Part shown: positions 5,911-6,986 of the stretch, piece by piece
Numbering within the stretch: position 1 is the stretch's first letter
Layout of the letters: every line of letters starts with the position of its first letter
NCBI GenBank assembly: GCA_902362775.1
Contig: CABIXV010000004.1
Location: forward strand, 330,864-337,849
Direction: 5' to 3'
DNA from: Clostridiales bacterium
GTDB lineage: Bacteria; Bacillota; Clostridia; Oscillospirales; Oscillospiraceae
DNA length: 6,986 bases
Notes under the pieces: model-generated
Database searches by the model: none
Seen by the model: only the letters and a program-made list of their open reading frames with translations
What the model was told of the DNA's origin: nothing
Made by a program: the position numbers and the translations under genes

Positions 5911-6933
5911 ATGAGAGCTGGTTTTATCGAAAAGCCGGAAGTCGCCTATTTTAAAGAGACTGAAGAACCGCAGATCAACAACCCTACTGATGTAAAAATT
6001 AAGGTCAAGGTGACTGGTATCTGTGGGTCCGAGGTCCATGCTTACCATGGAAAACACGCTTGGCGTGTTCCCCCCCTGGTTTCCGGACATGAGTTTGCGG
6101 GTGAGGTCTGTGAAGTTGGCAGCGCCGTCACGAAGTTTAAGGTTGGCGACCGTGTTACCGCAGAGCCCCAGTACGGTTGCGGTCACTGTGAGCTCTGTAA
6201 GGCCGGTAAATATAATCTGTGCCAGGATAAGAAAATATTGGGCGCTTATTACTGGAGCGGCTCCTTCGGTGAGTATATTGTAGCTCCTGAGGGATGCGTG
6301 ATCCCCCTGGGGGAGAACGTCAGCTTTGACCAGGGCGCGCTGATTGAGCCTTTGGCTGTTGGTATGCACGCAGTCCGAGAGCATAAGGTCAATGAGGATA
6401 GCGTTATCGCCATCATTGGTTGTGGCACCATTGGGCTGGGTGTTCTGCTCAGTGCAAAGAGATTCAATCCGAAGAAGATCATCGCCATTGATGTGGTGGA
6501 CTTCAATCTGGAGAAGGCCAAGGAAATGGGCGCCGATTTGGTGCTGAATTCGATGAAGGACCCGGTTTTGGACCGTGTTTTGGAAGAAACGGATGGCTAT
6601 GGCGTGGACATGACCTTCTTGGCCTTCGGAAATGCGCCCTGTGTGCAGCAGGCCGCTGAGATTACGAAGCGCGGTGGCATCATTTCTGAAATTGCCATTA
6701 TGGCCAATGTACAGGCTCCCTTTGACTTGATCCAGATCAAGGAGCTGAAGCTGTGCGGTTCCAATATGTACACCGCTGATGACTTTAAGGAAGTTATTGA
6801 CGGAATCAATGAGGGTGATATCAAGTTAGATGGCTTTATCACCAAGCGGTTCCCTGTCGAGGAGTTCCACGATGCCATGGAGTGGGCCGATAAGCGACCG
6901 GAACCTGTGGTCAAGGTTGTTGTAGACTTCTGA
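5911..6933 (+). CDS. Zinc-dependent medium-chain dehydrogenase (sorbitol/threonine dehydrogenase-like)
   Basis: A 340-residue NAD(P)-dependent alcohol dehydrogenase of the medium-chain family, most like polyol and threonine dehydrogenases. Catalytic zinc ligands are visible: Cys38 in ICGSEVH, His60-Glu61 in SGHEF and Glu146 in IEPLAV. The structural zinc site is complete with Cys90, Cys93, Cys96 and Cys104. The Rossmann motif is GCGTIGLG (170-177), with Asp194 in IAIDVV at the end of the second strand, which favours NAD over NADP. The ATG at 5911 is preferred to the GTG at 5905: the purine-rich AGAGAGGGG (5892-5900) is ten bases from the ATG but only four from the GTG, and the family usually begins with a short M-(K/R)-A strand. 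It starts 18 bases after the transketolase stop, so it is very likely co-transcribed. Probable role is interconversion of a hydroxyl and a ketone in the imported compound. The substrate is not readable from sequence. Confidence 0.92.
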   Translation: MRAGFIEKPEVAYFKETEEPQINNPTDVKIKVKVTGICGSEVHAYHGKHAWRVPPLVSGHEFAGEVCEVGSAVTKFKVGDRVTAEPQYGCGHCELCKAGKYNLCQDKKILGAYYWSGSFGEYIVAPEGCVIPLGENVSFDQGALIEPLAVGMHAVREHKVNEDSVIAIIGCGTIGLGVLLSAKRFNPKKIIAIDVVDFNLEKAKEMGADLVLNSMKDPVLDRVLEETDGYGVDMTFLAFGNAPCVQQAAEITKRGGIISEIAIMANVQAPFDLIQIKELKLCGSNMYTADDFKEVIDGINEGDIKLDGFITKRFPVEEFHDAMEWADKRPEPVVKVVVDF

Positions 6934-6969
6934 GCAATAACGTGTCAATATTCAAATATAATAAGGCGG

Positions 6970-6986
6970 CCGCCCCACAGGGGCGG
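6970..6986 (+). terminator. GC-rich hairpin, probable operon terminator cut by the window end
   Basis: CCGCCCC (6970-6976) and GGGGCGG (6980-6986) form a perfect 7-bp stem with the 3-base loop ACA, 36 bases after the dehydrogenase stop. The stem may extend further outward, since GGCGG lies just before it and the partner bases are beyond the window. The T run needed to prove an intrinsic terminator is not visible. The 36 bases between the stop codon and the hairpin are AT-rich with no gene. Confidence 0.6.

Noticed and set aside
4933..6384. Long minus-strand open frame of 483 codons opposite the transketolase C subunit and dehydrogenase
   Set aside because: It spans two well-supported genes and the gap between them, its product resembles no family I know, and such frames are expected opposite genes with biased third positions.
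6957..6962. TATAAT after the dehydrogenase gene as a -10 box
   Set aside because: No -35 box at a suitable distance, the sequence is simply AT-rich, and a terminator-like hairpin follows at once.
1..6986. CRISPR array, tRNA, rRNA, insertion sequence or phage genes
   Set aside because: I looked for spaced repeats, clover-leaf structures, transposase or integrase motifs and terminal inverted repeats and saw none.

Overview
The window reads as a chromosomal catabolic locus from a Firmicute. The best guess is Clostridia, possibly a gut Oscillospiraceae-type organism. This rests on strong Shine-Dalgarno sites, a low-GC-type lipoprotein signal peptide on an otherwise CTG/GCC/ATC-rich coding sequence of roughly balanced GC, and a two-subunit (split) transketolase. 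The taxon is an inference from style, not from a marker gene.

Layout, all genes on the + strand: a GntR/FadR-type regulator (44-778) closed by a clear intrinsic terminator (807-842); a 345-nt intergenic region (779-1123) with a very good sigma-A promoter and an inverted repeat just downstream of the predicted start site; a complete TRAP transporter dctP-dctQ-dctM (1124-3972); a 158-nt gap (3973-4130) with a long hairpin and a second copy of the same inverted repeat; then a split transketolase (4131-4961 and 4963-5892) and a zinc-dependent medium-chain dehydrogenase (5911-6933). The window ends inside a GC-rich hairpin that looks like the terminator of the set.

How the genes may work together (inference): the TRAP system imports a small, probably carboxylated, compound using the ion gradient. 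The NAD-type dehydrogenase oxidises a hydroxyl to a keto group or the reverse. The transketolase moves a two-carbon ketol unit to or from sugar phosphates, linking the compound to the pentose phosphate pool. No kinase, isomerase or aldolase is in the window, so the pathway is incomplete as seen and the substrate is unknown.

The most notable observation is the near-identical perfect inverted repeat AACAT-CCY-ATGTT in front of both the transporter and the transketolase genes. It is probably an operator for a shared regulator, and the adjacent GntR protein is the first candidate.
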